NCBI GenBank assembly: GCA_958352885.1
Contig: CATWQI010000003.1
Span: 273,775-337,774, forward strand
Reading direction: 5' to 3'
DNA: 64,000 bases
DNA from: an uncultured Duncaniella sp.
GTDB taxonomy: Bacteria > Bacteroidota > Bacteroidia > Bacteroidales > Muribaculaceae
Below are positions 36,825 through 44,465 of this stretch, piece after piece. The position numbers were made by a program, and so were the translations under genes. Below the pieces are notes generated by a model. It was given only the letters and a program-made list of their open reading frames with translations. It did no database searches and was not told where the DNA came from. The first letter of the stretch is position 1, and the number at the start of each line of letters is the position of its first letter.

Positions 36825-38344
36825 TTTCAGTAATCATACCCGCTTACAATGCGCAGGAATACTTGCCGGAAGCAATCCGGAGTGTTCTTGCGCAGTCGTT
36901 TCCGGACTATGAGTTGCTTGTAGTCGACGACGGTTCCACCGACCGTACCGCCTCCATTGCGGTTGCGACAGCCGGCGGTGACAGCCGTTTCAGGCTGTTG
37001 AGCAAGTCCAACGGCGGACTCGCAGATGCGCGCAACTATGGGGTTGCCAATGCGAGAGGGGAATGGATTGCTTTTCTTGACAGTGACGACTGCCTTTATC
37101 AGGGTGCGTTGTCGCTTATGTTTCATGTGGCGTGCAAGTCCGGATGTGACATCGTGACCGCCGGATTTCATCGTGCCTGCCGGTATGATGAGGCGGACGG
37201 GAAGTATGACTCCGCATTTAAAGTGCTTTCCGCAGTCGAGGCTGTGGGGCGCACGCTCTACCAGCGTCCGGGCATGTATCCCTCGGCATGTGCCAAGCTT
37301 TACCGTAAGAGCCTTTTTGACCGGGTGGGTTTCACTTCCGGAATCTGGTATGAGGATTTGGACTTTTTTTACCGGGCGTATCTGTTGGCGGGAAAAGTGG
37401 CGGTAACCCGCAGCGTAGTGTACTTCTACCGTCGTAATCAGTCAAGCTTCCTGTCAGTGTTCTCCTCCGAGCGGCTCGATGTGCTTGCGGTGACTGAGCG
37501 CATGGAACGGTATATTTCCGGGCACTGTCCCGAACTCCTTCCTGCTGCCCACGACCGCCGTCTGAGCGCCAATTTCAATATGCTCTCCCTCATGCTTATA
37601 TCGCCTGAGCCTCAGAGGTACACGGATGAGATTAGGAAGTGCCGTGATGTGATAAAGAGTTACAGATGGCATAGCCTGTTCAATCCCCGTGTCAGGATTA
37701 AAAATAAGGCAGGTGCGCTCGCAAGCTTTTTCAGTGACAATGTGTTCGCTATGCTGTCGCGTATAGTATACCGTCCGGTCTCCGGCAAGCGTGTCGTCAC
37801 CGTCGACGAGTCAGAGTTCATTTCTCTGTGCTCCAGGCTTGCTTCTGAAGTCAAAGCATCCGGTTATACCCCTGACATTATTGTCGGGATATATCAAGGA
37901 GGAGCCTATGTGGCTGCGGCTATGTCAGGAATAATGGGCCGTATCCCGGTGGGATATGTAAGACTGAGCCGTCCCTCTTCACGATGGAAAGGCAAAATGA
38001 AGAGTATGTTGCGCTTTCTCCCTTACCCCGTCCTTGATAGACTGAGGTTGTTGGAATCCGGGATATTAAGCATGCGCCGGCATCCGGTTAAGGACGATGT
38101 CGAGCTTCCGTCGCAGTTGCTTGCCCGCTCCGGATGTAATATCCTTGTGGTGGATGACGCGGTTGACAGCGGAGCCACACTCTCTGCGGTCGTGTCGGCT
38201 GTGAAGCGTGAATTGCCTATGTCACAATGCCGTTCCGCCGTGCTGACTGTCACCACAAGCGCTCCGCTGGTGCGCCCCGACTATATGCTTTATGATGATA
38301 ACACTTTGATACGCTTCCCATGGTCGACGGATATGAAAAAGTAA
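36821..38344 (+). CDS. GT2 glycosyltransferase fused to a phosphoribosyltransferase
   Basis: A 507-residue two-domain enzyme. Residues about 1-235 are a family-2 glycosyltransferase: SVIIPAYNAQEYL, DDGSTDRT, the metal-binding LDSDD (about 86-90) and YEDLDFF. Residues about 325-507 are a type I PRTase fold: GIYQGGAYVAAA (about 352-363) resembles the pyrophosphate loop and VVDDAVDSGAT (about 442-452) is the PRPP-binding motif. There is no purine or pyrimidine salvage signature. In known O-antigen and Hib capsule systems a PRTase moves ribose-5-phosphate from PRPP to a glycan and a HAD phosphatase removes the phosphate. A HAD phosphatase gene overlaps this one, so ribofuranosylation of a glycan is the best-supported role. 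No transmembrane segment is evident. Confidence 0.82.
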   Translation: MISVIIPAYNAQEYLPEAIRSVLAQSFPDYELLVVDDGSTDRTASIAVATAGGDSRFRLLSKSNGGLADARNYGVANARGEWIAFLDSDDCLYQGALSLMFHVACKSGCDIVTAGFHRACRYDEADGKYDSAFKVLSAVEAVGRTLYQRPGMYPSACAKLYRKSLFDRVGFTSGIWYEDLDFFYRAYLLAGKVAVTRSVVYFYRRNQSSFLSVFSSERLDVLAVTERMERYISGHCPELLPAAHDRRLSANFNMLSLMLISPEPQRYTDEIRKCRDVIKSYRWHSLFNPRVRIKNKAGALASFFSDNVFAMLSRIVYRPVSGKRVVTVDESEFISLCSRLASEVKASGYTPDIIVGIYQGGAYVAAAMSGIMGRIPVGYVRLSRPSSRWKGKMKSMLRFLPYPVLDRLRLLESGILSMRRHPVKDDVELPSQLLARSGCNILVVDDAVDSGATLSAVVSAVKRELPMSQCRSAVLTVTTSAPLVRPDYMLYDDNTLIRFPWSTDMKK

Positions 38345-38973
38345 GAATTCCATGCGCTGTCGTGGATGTGGACGGAACCGTGATTCGCGGAAATTCTATG
38401 CGTGAGATGATACGGTTCATGCTGCGCGGGGCAGTTGCGGAATGTGATGTCCAGTTGATATGGGCTATAGCCTTGCGGTTGTTGGCGCGTCGCCTCCGCC
38501 TCATCACGCACAGGGTCATGAAGCATCCTGTCCACCTTATGGCAGAGGAGTATATGTCTGACAGCGGACGGATGGCCCGGTTTATTGACCTGCTGATGGC
38601 TAAAGTGCATCCCGAAGTCATGAAACTTATTCGTGACCAGCAGGATAGGGGGGTAAGGATTCTACTTGCCACTGCCGCCCCGGATGTTTATATGCAGCAA
38701 TTGGCTAAGGCATTGGGTGCCGACGGGTATACAGCCACCGAATCCGCTCCCGACATTGATGGATATTGCGAAAACAGGGGTGCGGAAAAGCTCGCAAGGG
38801 CGCAACGCTATGCGGCTGACCGGGGGTGGGAGATAAGTTGTGTGGTTACCGACCATAAGGATGACCTTCCGCTACTGTCGCTCATGGGGGTGAGGCGTGT
38901 GCTCGTTGCCCCGGAGTGTGAGTTGTGCCGCAGCCTTGAAGAGGCGGGTCTGGAGTATGAGGTAATTCGGTGA
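38320..38973 (+). CDS. HAD-superfamily phosphatase, probable phosphoribosyl-glycan phosphatase
   Basis: A 217-residue HAD hydrolase. The nucleophile motif is DVDGTVI (Asp16 and Asp18), motif II is LLATAAP (about residue 112), a Lys is present near RGAEKLA and motif III/IV is VVTDHKDDLPLL (about 174-185). A helical cap of about 70 residues with LIWAIALRLLARRL lies between motifs I and II. It overlaps the GT2-PRTase gene by 25 bases. By analogy to PRPP-dependent ribofuranose transfer, it would dephosphorylate the 5'-phosphoribosyl group after transfer. Alternative: a general phosphoserine-type phosphatase. Fold assignment is certain; substrate is inferred. Confidence 0.8.
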   Translation: MVDGYEKVRIPCAVVDVDGTVIRGNSMREMIRFMLRGAVAECDVQLIWAIALRLLARRLRLITHRVMKHPVHLMAEEYMSDSGRMARFIDLLMAKVHPEVMKLIRDQQDRGVRILLATAAPDVYMQQLAKALGADGYTATESAPDIDGYCENRGAEKLARAQRYAADRGWEISCVVTDHKDDLPLLSLMGVRRVLVAPECELCRSLEEAGLEYEVIR

Positions 38974-38993
38974 AAATTTTTGGAGCGTCAGTC

Positions 38994-39025
38994 TTTGGTT
39001 ATCACGGCTATGTTTCGTAAATTTG
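38994..39025 (+). promoter_or_regulatory. Promoter of nnrDE (TTTG-N20-TAAATTTG)
   Basis: TTTG at 38994-38997, 20 bases, then TAAATTTG at 39018-39025: an exact consensus match. It rules out the upstream in-frame start at 39027 and supports the ATG at 39066. Confidence 0.8.
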
Positions 39026-39065
39026 CGTGGGTTATTGCAATTCACCATTTTTTCAAGCCTTTGTT

Positions 39066-40580
39066 ATGAAAATTTTTACCACAGAAAGTATCCGGAATAT
39101 TGACCGTGTGACTATCGAAGAGGAGGGCGTGAGCTCTCAAGAACTGATTCACAGGGTAGCTGAAGGTGTTGTCAATGAGATTCTTGCCATCTGGAATCCA
39201 TCGAAACCTACCATCATATTTGCCGGTTCCGGCAATAATGGAGCGGATGCGCTGATAGTGGGAAAACTGCTTATAGAAGCCGGATTCAATCCTCATATAC
39301 TGCTCTTTAACTTCAAAGGCAACAGCCTTTCACGCGACTGCCGCGAGGCAAAGATGAAATTGCTGTCACTTGGGAATGTGAACCTCACGGAAATCATTGA
39401 CAGTGCGGAAATTCCCGTCATTACCCCCAATCATCTGGTGATTGACGGTCTGTTCGGCACAGGGTTGCGTGACCCGCTCATGGGTGGATACACGGTTCTC
39501 GCACGCAATATCAGCGAGTCGGGTGCCACTGTAATCTCCATTGACATCCCTTCCGGTCTGTTCGGTGACTGGAACTCACGGGTGCTTGCCCGCAATGTCG
39601 TGCATGCCAATCTCACTATGGCAGTCCAATTTCCACGCTTATCTTTCTTTCTGAGCGATAATGCCCCGATGGTCGGAAAATGGAAGGTGATAGACATAGG
39701 TCTGAGCCAGCGTGCCATCAATGAGACTCATACCAAATATTACTACGTGGAGCGTGCCGACATTCGCCAGGTGCTTCACCATCGTCCGGATTTCAGCTCC
39801 AAGGCTGATTTCGGGCATGCGCTCCTGTTCTGCGGCTGTTACGGCATGATGGGTGCGGCGGTTCTGGCGGGGCGCGGGGCTCTTCGGGCTGGAGCCGGCA
39901 AGGTGACCATCCACAGTGCGCGTGACGGATTCAATATCATTCAGTCGCAGGTTCCCGAAGCTTTGTTCTCGCCTGACAGGAAAGAGATACTCATCAGCGA
40001 CATGACTCCGCGCTACAATTACTCCGCTATCGGCGTTGGTCCCGGCATAGGGACAAACGATGCCACTAAGGGGGCGTTTGAGACGCTTGTCAAGACTATC
40101 CGCCGCCCTATGGTGATTGATGCCGATGCGCTCAATATCCTTTCGCAAGTCCCCTCGCTGATTGACCATGTGGCGCCGGGCAGCATCCTTACCCCGCATG
40201 CGGGAGAGTTTGACCGCATATTCGGTTCGCAGGCTTCCGCCGAGGCACGCTTGCTCAAAGCTCTGGATATCTCCCACAAGTACAAACTCATGATAGTGCT
40301 TAAGGGCTTCCATACCGCCGTGGTGCGCCCCGACGGGAAAGTTTTCTTCAACTCTACAGGCAATCCCGCCATGGCTACGGCTGGAAGCGGCGATGTGCTT
40401 ACCGGTGTCATCACCTCGCTGCTTGCCCAGGGCTATAAGCCCGAGACGGCTGCCGTAGCTGGTGTGCATATCCACGGTCTTGCCGGCGACATTGCCGCTG
40501 AAGAGCATGGCGAATACGGTGTGACGGCAATGGATATAGCTGAAAATATAGGCAAGGCTATCAAGCTCATTATGAAATAA
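39066..40580 (+). CDS. nnr: Bifunctional NAD(P)H-hydrate epimerase / ADP-dependent dehydratase
   Basis: Repair enzyme for damaged NAD(P)H hydrates, 504 residues, cytoplasmic. The N-terminal half (about 1-220) is the YjeF_N epimerase domain with FAGSGNNGADALIVGKLL and LVIDGLFGTGL. The C-terminal half (about 225-504) is the ribokinase-like ADP/ATP-dependent dehydratase with IGVGPGIGT, LTPHAGEFDRIFG and the catalytic NPAMATAGSGDVLTGVI. The frame is open from 39027, but the promoter places the start at the ATG at 39066 (MKIFTTES). Confidence 0.95.
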   Translation: MKIFTTESIRNIDRVTIEEEGVSSQELIHRVAEGVVNEILAIWNPSKPTIIFAGSGNNGADALIVGKLLIEAGFNPHILLFNFKGNSLSRDCREAKMKLLSLGNVNLTEIIDSAEIPVITPNHLVIDGLFGTGLRDPLMGGYTVLARNISESGATVISIDIPSGLFGDWNSRVLARNVVHANLTMAVQFPRLSFFLSDNAPMVGKWKVIDIGLSQRAINETHTKYYYVERADIRQVLHHRPDFSSKADFGHALLFCGCYGMMGAAVLAGRGALRAGAGKVTIHSARDGFNIIQSQVPEALFSPDRKEILISDMTPRYNYSAIGVGPGIGTNDATKGAFETLVKTIRRPMVIDADALNILSQVPSLIDHVAPGSILTPHAGEFDRIFGSQASAEARLLKALDISHKYKLMIVLKGFHTAVVRPDGKVFFNSTGNPAMATAGSGDVLTGVITSLLAQGYKPETAAVAGVHIHGLAGDIAAEEHGEYGVTAMDIAENIGKAIKLIMK

Positions 40581-40605
40581 ATCACAAACCGACTCTGAAA
40601 AAACG

Positions 40606-41697
40606 ATGAAAAAGATATTTACTCTGCTCGCCGCTGCCGCACTCGCAATCGCGCCGGCGCACGCACAGTCCACCTCGAAGCTCACAGCCACTAAGGCGAG
40701 TGAGTACGGACTGATTTACACGCTCCCACTCACGGCGTTTGAGGTCACGATAGCTGCTGAGAAGACCGTGAAAACGCCCGGCGAATTCTACCAGTATGCC
40801 AAAAAGTATCTTGACACAACCCCGATACTGAAGGAATCCACATCATGGCGTATAGTTGACGCTGTGGTCAATCCCGTGGCGATAGCTGACGAGAACGAGC
40901 GCTATCTCGTGACTCTCAAGGGGGGCACAGGCACATTTATCATGGTAAGCGACGATAATTTCCCCATCTCTATAAATGACGAGTCGTATGACGGCGATGT
41001 GATTCTCACTCCGCTCCCGAAGAGCGTGGCAGCTGAACCTACCATACTCCAGAAGCCTGTGGCACAGCAGGCAATGACTCCTGAGATGATACAAAGCCGC
41101 TCGTCCGCCAAGCGTGCCGAGCTTGCCGCATCTAAGATATATGAGTTGCGCACCAACCGTAATGAGATAATATCCGGACAGGCTGACGCCATGCCGTCTG
41201 ACGGAGCTGCCATGAAGCTTGCTCTGGAACAGTTGGCAGCCCAGGAGGAGGCTCTTACTGCGATGTTCCTCGGCACCACCCAGACTTCTGTGGAAGTGCG
41301 CACATACACAGTGTATGTGCCTGACGAGGGCGCTTCCGGACGTTCGGTTGTGGCAAGGCTATCCGCTATTGACGGTCTTGTGGATGCCTCTGACCTCTCC
41401 GGTGCTCCGGTCTATATTACAGTGACTCCGCTTACACGTGGCAAGCTTCCTGTCAACGAAAAGGGTGTTACCAAGACTTTCCCCAAAGGCGGTGTGGCTT
41501 ACCGCATTCCGGGCACAGCGCAGGTGAAGCTTGAAATGGACGGGAAAACGCTTGTCAATAAGGATTTTGACGTGGCACAGTATGGAGTGGTGTTCGGACT
41601 TGATCCGTCGCTCTTCACATCGAAGAAGGCCCCGTCCTATCTTCACTTCAACCCTCTCACTGGTGCCGTGCGTGAACTTGGCACCTTGGAGCAGTAA
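40606..41697 (+). CDS. DUF4831 family exported protein
   Basis: A 363-residue exported protein of a Bacteroidales family. The signal peptide ends in APAHAQ. Typical features are GLIYTLPLTAFEVTIAAEKT at the start of the mature part, YAKKYL, WRI and a central SAKRAELAASKIYELRTNR stretch. The end reads FGLDPSLF...YLHFNPLTGAVRELGTLE, split here. Function unknown. It follows nnrDE by 25 bases and is probably co-transcribed; a strong terminator follows. Confidence 0.82.
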   Translation: MKKIFTLLAAAALAIAPAHAQSTSKLTATKASEYGLIYTLPLTAFEVTIAAEKTVKTPGEFYQYAKKYLDTTPILKESTSWRIVDAVVNPVAIADENERYLVTLKGGTGTFIMVSDDNFPISINDESYDGDVILTPLPKSVAAEPTILQKPVAQQAMTPEMIQSRSSAKRAELAASKIYELRTNRNEIISGQADAMPSDGAAMKLALEQLAAQEEALTAMFLGTTQTSVEVRTYTVYVPDEGASGRSVVARLSAIDGLVDASDLSGAPVYITVTPLTRGKLPVNEKGVTKTFPKGGVAYRIPGTAQVKLEMDGKTLVNKDFDVAQYGVVFGLDPSLFTSKKAPSYLHFNPLTGAVRELGTLEQ

Positions 41698-41742
41698 TAA
41701 CTTCGATTCATATGGATTTTTGATAATCCGTTGATATAACTT

Positions 41743-41776
41743 TTACCCCTGCCGCATCTGTATGTGGCAGGGGTAA
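41743..41776. terminator. Bidirectional terminator between DUF4831 gene and trpB
   Basis: Stem TTACCCCTGCCGCAT / ATGTGGCAGGGGTAA with a 4-base loop, followed by TTTATTT on the plus strand and preceded by an A/T-rich stretch for the minus strand. It serves two converging transcripts. Confidence 0.85.
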
Positions 41777-41813
41777 TTTATTTAAGAGAAGTTTTGGCGG
41801 GTCAGCGTGTTTT

Positions 41814-43013
41814 CTATTCCATCACCGGAATTCCAAGATAGGTCGACATGTCTTTGTCTCCTCTGCCCGATACGTTGATGACCACAGTGTCGGTCGGTTT
41901 GAATTCCATCTTGTCAAGTATCCCGAGGGCATGTGAGCTTTCAAGAGCGGGGATTATGCCCTCGATTGATGTGAGGGTGTGTGCTGCGGCGAGAGCCTCG
42001 TCATCGTTTACAGCCTCCACCCTCAGGCGTCCGCTCTTTGCGAGATGGGATATGAACGGACCTATGCCCGGGTAGTCAAGTCCTGCCGAGATGCTGTATG
42101 GCTCCTCGATATTCCCTTCTTCGTCCATCAGAACCATTGTCTTGAATCCGTGTATAATCCCTTCGCGCCCTACGGCGATTGAGGCGGCGGTCTTGCCTGA
42201 ATCCACACCTTTGCCACCGGCTTCCACAGCTATGAGTTTCACATCCTCTTCGGGAATAAAGTGGTAGAACGCACCTGTGGCATTGCTGCCGCCCCCTATG
42301 CAGGCTATCACATAGTTCGGATTCTCCTTACCTGTCTTTTCGAGCAGTTGTTTTCTGATTTCCTCGCTGATTATGGACTGGAATCGTGCCACCATCTGGG
42401 GATACGGATCGGGTCCCACAGCGCTTCCAAGCAGATAGAATGTGTCGTCGGGATGTTCGCACCAGTCGGTGAGAGCCACATCCACTGCATCGGCGAGTGT
42501 TGCTCCACCTTGTGTCACAGGCACCACGCTTGCTCCGAGCATCTTCATTCGCTCCACATTGGGACGCTGCCGGTCCACATCCACTTTTCCCATATAAACC
42601 GTACATTCCATCCCCATGAGGGCGCACACGGTGGCGGTGGCGACACCATGTTGTCCGGCTCCGGTCTCGGCGATGACACGGCGTTTTCCCATACGCTTGG
42701 CAAGCAGCACCTGCCCTATGGCATTATTTATTTTGTGTGCGCCCGTATGGTTTAAGTCCTCTCGCTTGAGGTATATATTGGTGTTATAACGTTGGCTCAG
42801 GCGTTTGGCATAATAGAGCGGGGTAGGGCGCCCCACATAGTCGCGCATCAGCTGGTCAAACTCCTCCTGGAACTGGGAATCCTCGATATATTTCAGATAA
42901 GCCTCCTTGAGAGCTGTGATGTTAGGCTTAAGTATATCGGGTACAAATGCACCTCCGAATTCACCGTAGAAACCATCGGCATCAGGGGCGAGATTTAGTG
43001 AGAAATGATTCAT
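41814..43013 (-). CDS. trpB: Tryptophan synthase beta chain
   Basis: PLP enzyme joining indole and serine to tryptophan, 399 residues. The PLP lysine is in HTGAHKINNA, with GAGQHGVATATV (substrate carboxylate loop), the phosphate-binding loop IGGGSNATG and the end SGRGDKDMSTYL. The frame is open to 43163, but the upstream part is non-conserved and overlaps the promoter; I choose the ATG at 43013 (MNHFSLN). No other trp gene is nearby. Bacteroides keeps trpB in a full trp operon, so this single gene either supplies the only beta chain from a separate site or salvages indole. Confidence 0.95.
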   Translation of the reverse strand: MNHFSLNLAPDADGFYGEFGGAFVPDILKPNITALKEAYLKYIEDSQFQEEFDQLMRDYVGRPTPLYYAKRLSQRYNTNIYLKREDLNHTGAHKINNAIGQVLLAKRMGKRRVIAETGAGQHGVATATVCALMGMECTVYMGKVDVDRQRPNVERMKMLGASVVPVTQGGATLADAVDVALTDWCEHPDDTFYLLGSAVGPDPYPQMVARFQSIISEEIRKQLLEKTGKENPNYVIACIGGGSNATGAFYHFIPEEDVKLIAVEAGGKGVDSGKTAASIAVGREGIIHGFKTMVLMDEEGNIEEPYSISAGLDYPGIGPFISHLAKSGRLRVEAVNDDEALAAAHTLTSIEGIIPALESSHALGILDKMEFKPTDTVVINVSGRGDKDMSTYLGIPVME

Positions 43014-43102
43014 CGGATTGTGTTGATGTTGAATTGTCAGTGTTTTTTTTGGCGTTGTGAAAAATTGCAAGATGAACGCCCGTAAAAGTTTCAATTTGCT
43101 CG

Positions 43103-43134
43103 CAAAGGTATAAACAAAAGTGATAATATGCAAG
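43103..43134 (-). promoter_or_regulatory. Promoter of trpB
   Basis: On the minus strand TACCTTTG (43110-43103) matches TAnnTTTG, and CTTG (43134-43131) lies 20 bases upstream, one base off consensus. It is immediately downstream of the terminator of the adjacent RNA gene, so trpB starts its own transcript with a leader of about 80 bases. Confidence 0.6.
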
Positions 43135-43385
43135 AAAAAAGCCCGGCGGGTGAGTCGCACCACTTGCCGGGCAAAGTAGATAGGGAAAGAAACAAACTTC
43201 TTTCACCAAGTTCTTTAGGGCTAAAGAACTTCTTTCGGGGTGATTACATCGCCGAAGCGAGAATCACTCTTCTCAATATAGCCGTGCGGCTTTTTTGCCG
43301 GGGGCTACCATGAGCGGTCCGTTCCTCCTTTCGGTATCCCGGACTGTACTATACAAACACCCGTATGGGTGCTTGGTTCGAGATT
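43134..43385 (-). ncRNA. Unidentified structured small RNA, about 250 nt
   Basis: The 628 bases between trpB and ksgA hold a stretch dense in inverted repeats with no coding potential. Read on the minus strand, it contains a GCACCCATACGGGTGT-type hairpin, a GTCCG/CGGAC stem, TAGCC/GGCTA with an internal CGGC/GCCG, a GTGATT/AATCAC stem with an inner UUCG loop (43240-43267) and a 10-bp AAGTTCTTTA/TAAAGAACTT hairpin (43208-43231). A strong Rho-independent terminator ends it. It has its own candidate promoter. I looked for signatures of RNase P RNA, tmRNA, SRP RNA and common riboswitches and saw none. A Bacteroidales 6S-type or other housekeeping RNA is possible. Confidence 0.6.
43135..43172 (-). 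terminator. Rho-independent terminator of the structured RNA
   Basis: On the minus strand: GCCCGGC (43172-43166), an inner GGTG/CACC helix, GCCGGGC (43147-43141) and six T residues (43140-43135). The T-run occurs only on the minus strand, which fixes the direction of the transcript. Confidence 0.85.
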
Positions 43386-43416
43386 TGATTGTAAAAATCG
43401 GCTTAAAAAGTTCAAA
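43386..43416 (-). promoter_or_regulatory. Candidate promoter of the structured RNA
   Basis: On the minus strand TTTG (43416-43413), 19 bases and TACAATCA (43393-43386). The -33 part is exact; the -7 part keeps TA but deviates in the TTTG half, so support is moderate. Confidence 0.4.
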
Positions 43417-43542
43417 TGATTGTTAGAACCCGGTATGGTTAAACTGTCCCTGACGGCTGAAAATCGGTGCGGATGTGTGCTTTATGAGGCTCTTATGGTG
43501 AAAATAATCGCTTAATCGCTCCCGAAATTCAGCTAAAACTTC

Positions 43543-43550
43543 TAACTTTG
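43543..43550 (+). promoter_or_regulatory. -7 element for ksgA-mgtE
   Basis: TAACTTTG matches TAnnTTTG, about 90 bases before the ksgA ATG. No TTTG is found at the usual -33 distance. Confidence 0.45.
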
Positions 43551-43640
43551 CAGTCGGATTAGGCGCAGTGGCTGTCCGTGCTGTTGAGAATCTCTGTACG
43601 CATCCCCGGACAGCTTGCCGTAAAAAACTGATTAGGTACG

Positions 43641-44465
43641 ATGAAGAAAAGGCAATCCGCAGCATCAAGAGGAGGCGATGTACGTCCCAAAAAAGCTTTA
43701 GGTCAGCATTTCCTGACTGATGAGTCGATAGCGGAGCGTATAGCTGCTACACTCGACCCCTGGAAGGGCTTGCCGGTAATGGAGGTGGGTCCCGGTATGG
43801 GAGTACTCACAAAGTATCTTCTTGCCTCCGGACATGATGTGAAAGTGGCGGAGATTGACGGTGAAAGCATCGAATACCTGCGCTACAATTATCCTGACCT
43901 CGCAGGTCGGATTCTCGATGCCGACTTTTTGCGGCTCGACCTGGCAAGCATTTACCCCGAAGGTCAGAAATTCTGTGTGATAGGTAACTATCCCTACAAT
44001 ATATCCTCCCAGATATTTTTTCATGTGCTTGACTACAAGGAGCAGGTAGTGTGCTGTTCAGGCATGCTTCAGCGCGAGGTGGCTGAACGCTTCGCGGCTG
44101 CCCCTGGTACCAAGGCCCGCGGCATACTCAGTGTGTTGCTTCAGGCTTGGTACGATGTGAAATATCTGTTTACTGTTGACGAGAAGGTGTTTAATCCGCC
44201 GCCAAAGGTGAAGAGCGGCGTCATCATCATGGTCCGTAACGATGTCAAGTCGCTCGGATGTGACGAACGCTTGTTCAAATCTGTGGTGAAGACGGCTTTC
44301 GGACAGAGGAGGAAAACCCTTAGAAACTCCATCCGCGGAATGTTTCCCGCCGGTGTGCCGTTGCCTGATGATCCGTTGTTAGCTTTGCGCCCCGAACAGC
44401 TTACGGTGGCGCAATTCATAGAGCTTACCAACATCATCACCAACCATCACGCCGAAGGAAAATGA
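43641..44465 (+). CDS. rsmA: 16S rRNA adenine dimethyltransferase KsgA/RsmA
   Basis: SAM-dependent enzyme that dimethylates the two adenosines near the 3' end of 16S rRNA as a late ribosome-assembly check, 274 residues. Visible are KKALGQHFLTD at the N-terminus, motif I VMEVGPGMGVLT, the acidic EIDGESIEYL and the catalytic motif GNYPYNISS. The C-terminal domain contains the FGQRRKTLRN signature. Its TGA overlaps the ATG of mgtE by four bases. Confidence 0.97.
   Translation: MKKRQSAASRGGDVRPKKALGQHFLTDESIAERIAATLDPWKGLPVMEVGPGMGVLTKYLLASGHDVKVAEIDGESIEYLRYNYPDLAGRILDADFLRLDLASIYPEGQKFCVIGNYPYNISSQIFFHVLDYKEQVVCCSGMLQREVAERFAAAPGTKARGILSVLLQAWYDVKYLFTVDEKVFNPPPKVKSGVIIMVRNDVKSLGCDERLFKSVVKTAFGQRRKTLRNSIRGMFPAGVPLPDDPLLALRPEQLTVAQFIELTNIITNHHAEGK

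Noticed and set aside
39639..40691. 350-codon open frame on the minus strand
   Set aside because: It lies opposite nnrDE, shows no family motifs and is a shadow of that gene's codon bias.
43141..43172. Direct-repeat or CRISPR-like look of GC-rich segments
   Set aside because: They are a single inverted repeat forming a terminator; no repeat-spacer array exists anywhere in the window.
43365..43385. GGTTCGAG resembling a tRNA T-loop
   Set aside because: No acceptor, D or anticodon arm can be built around it on the plus strand.
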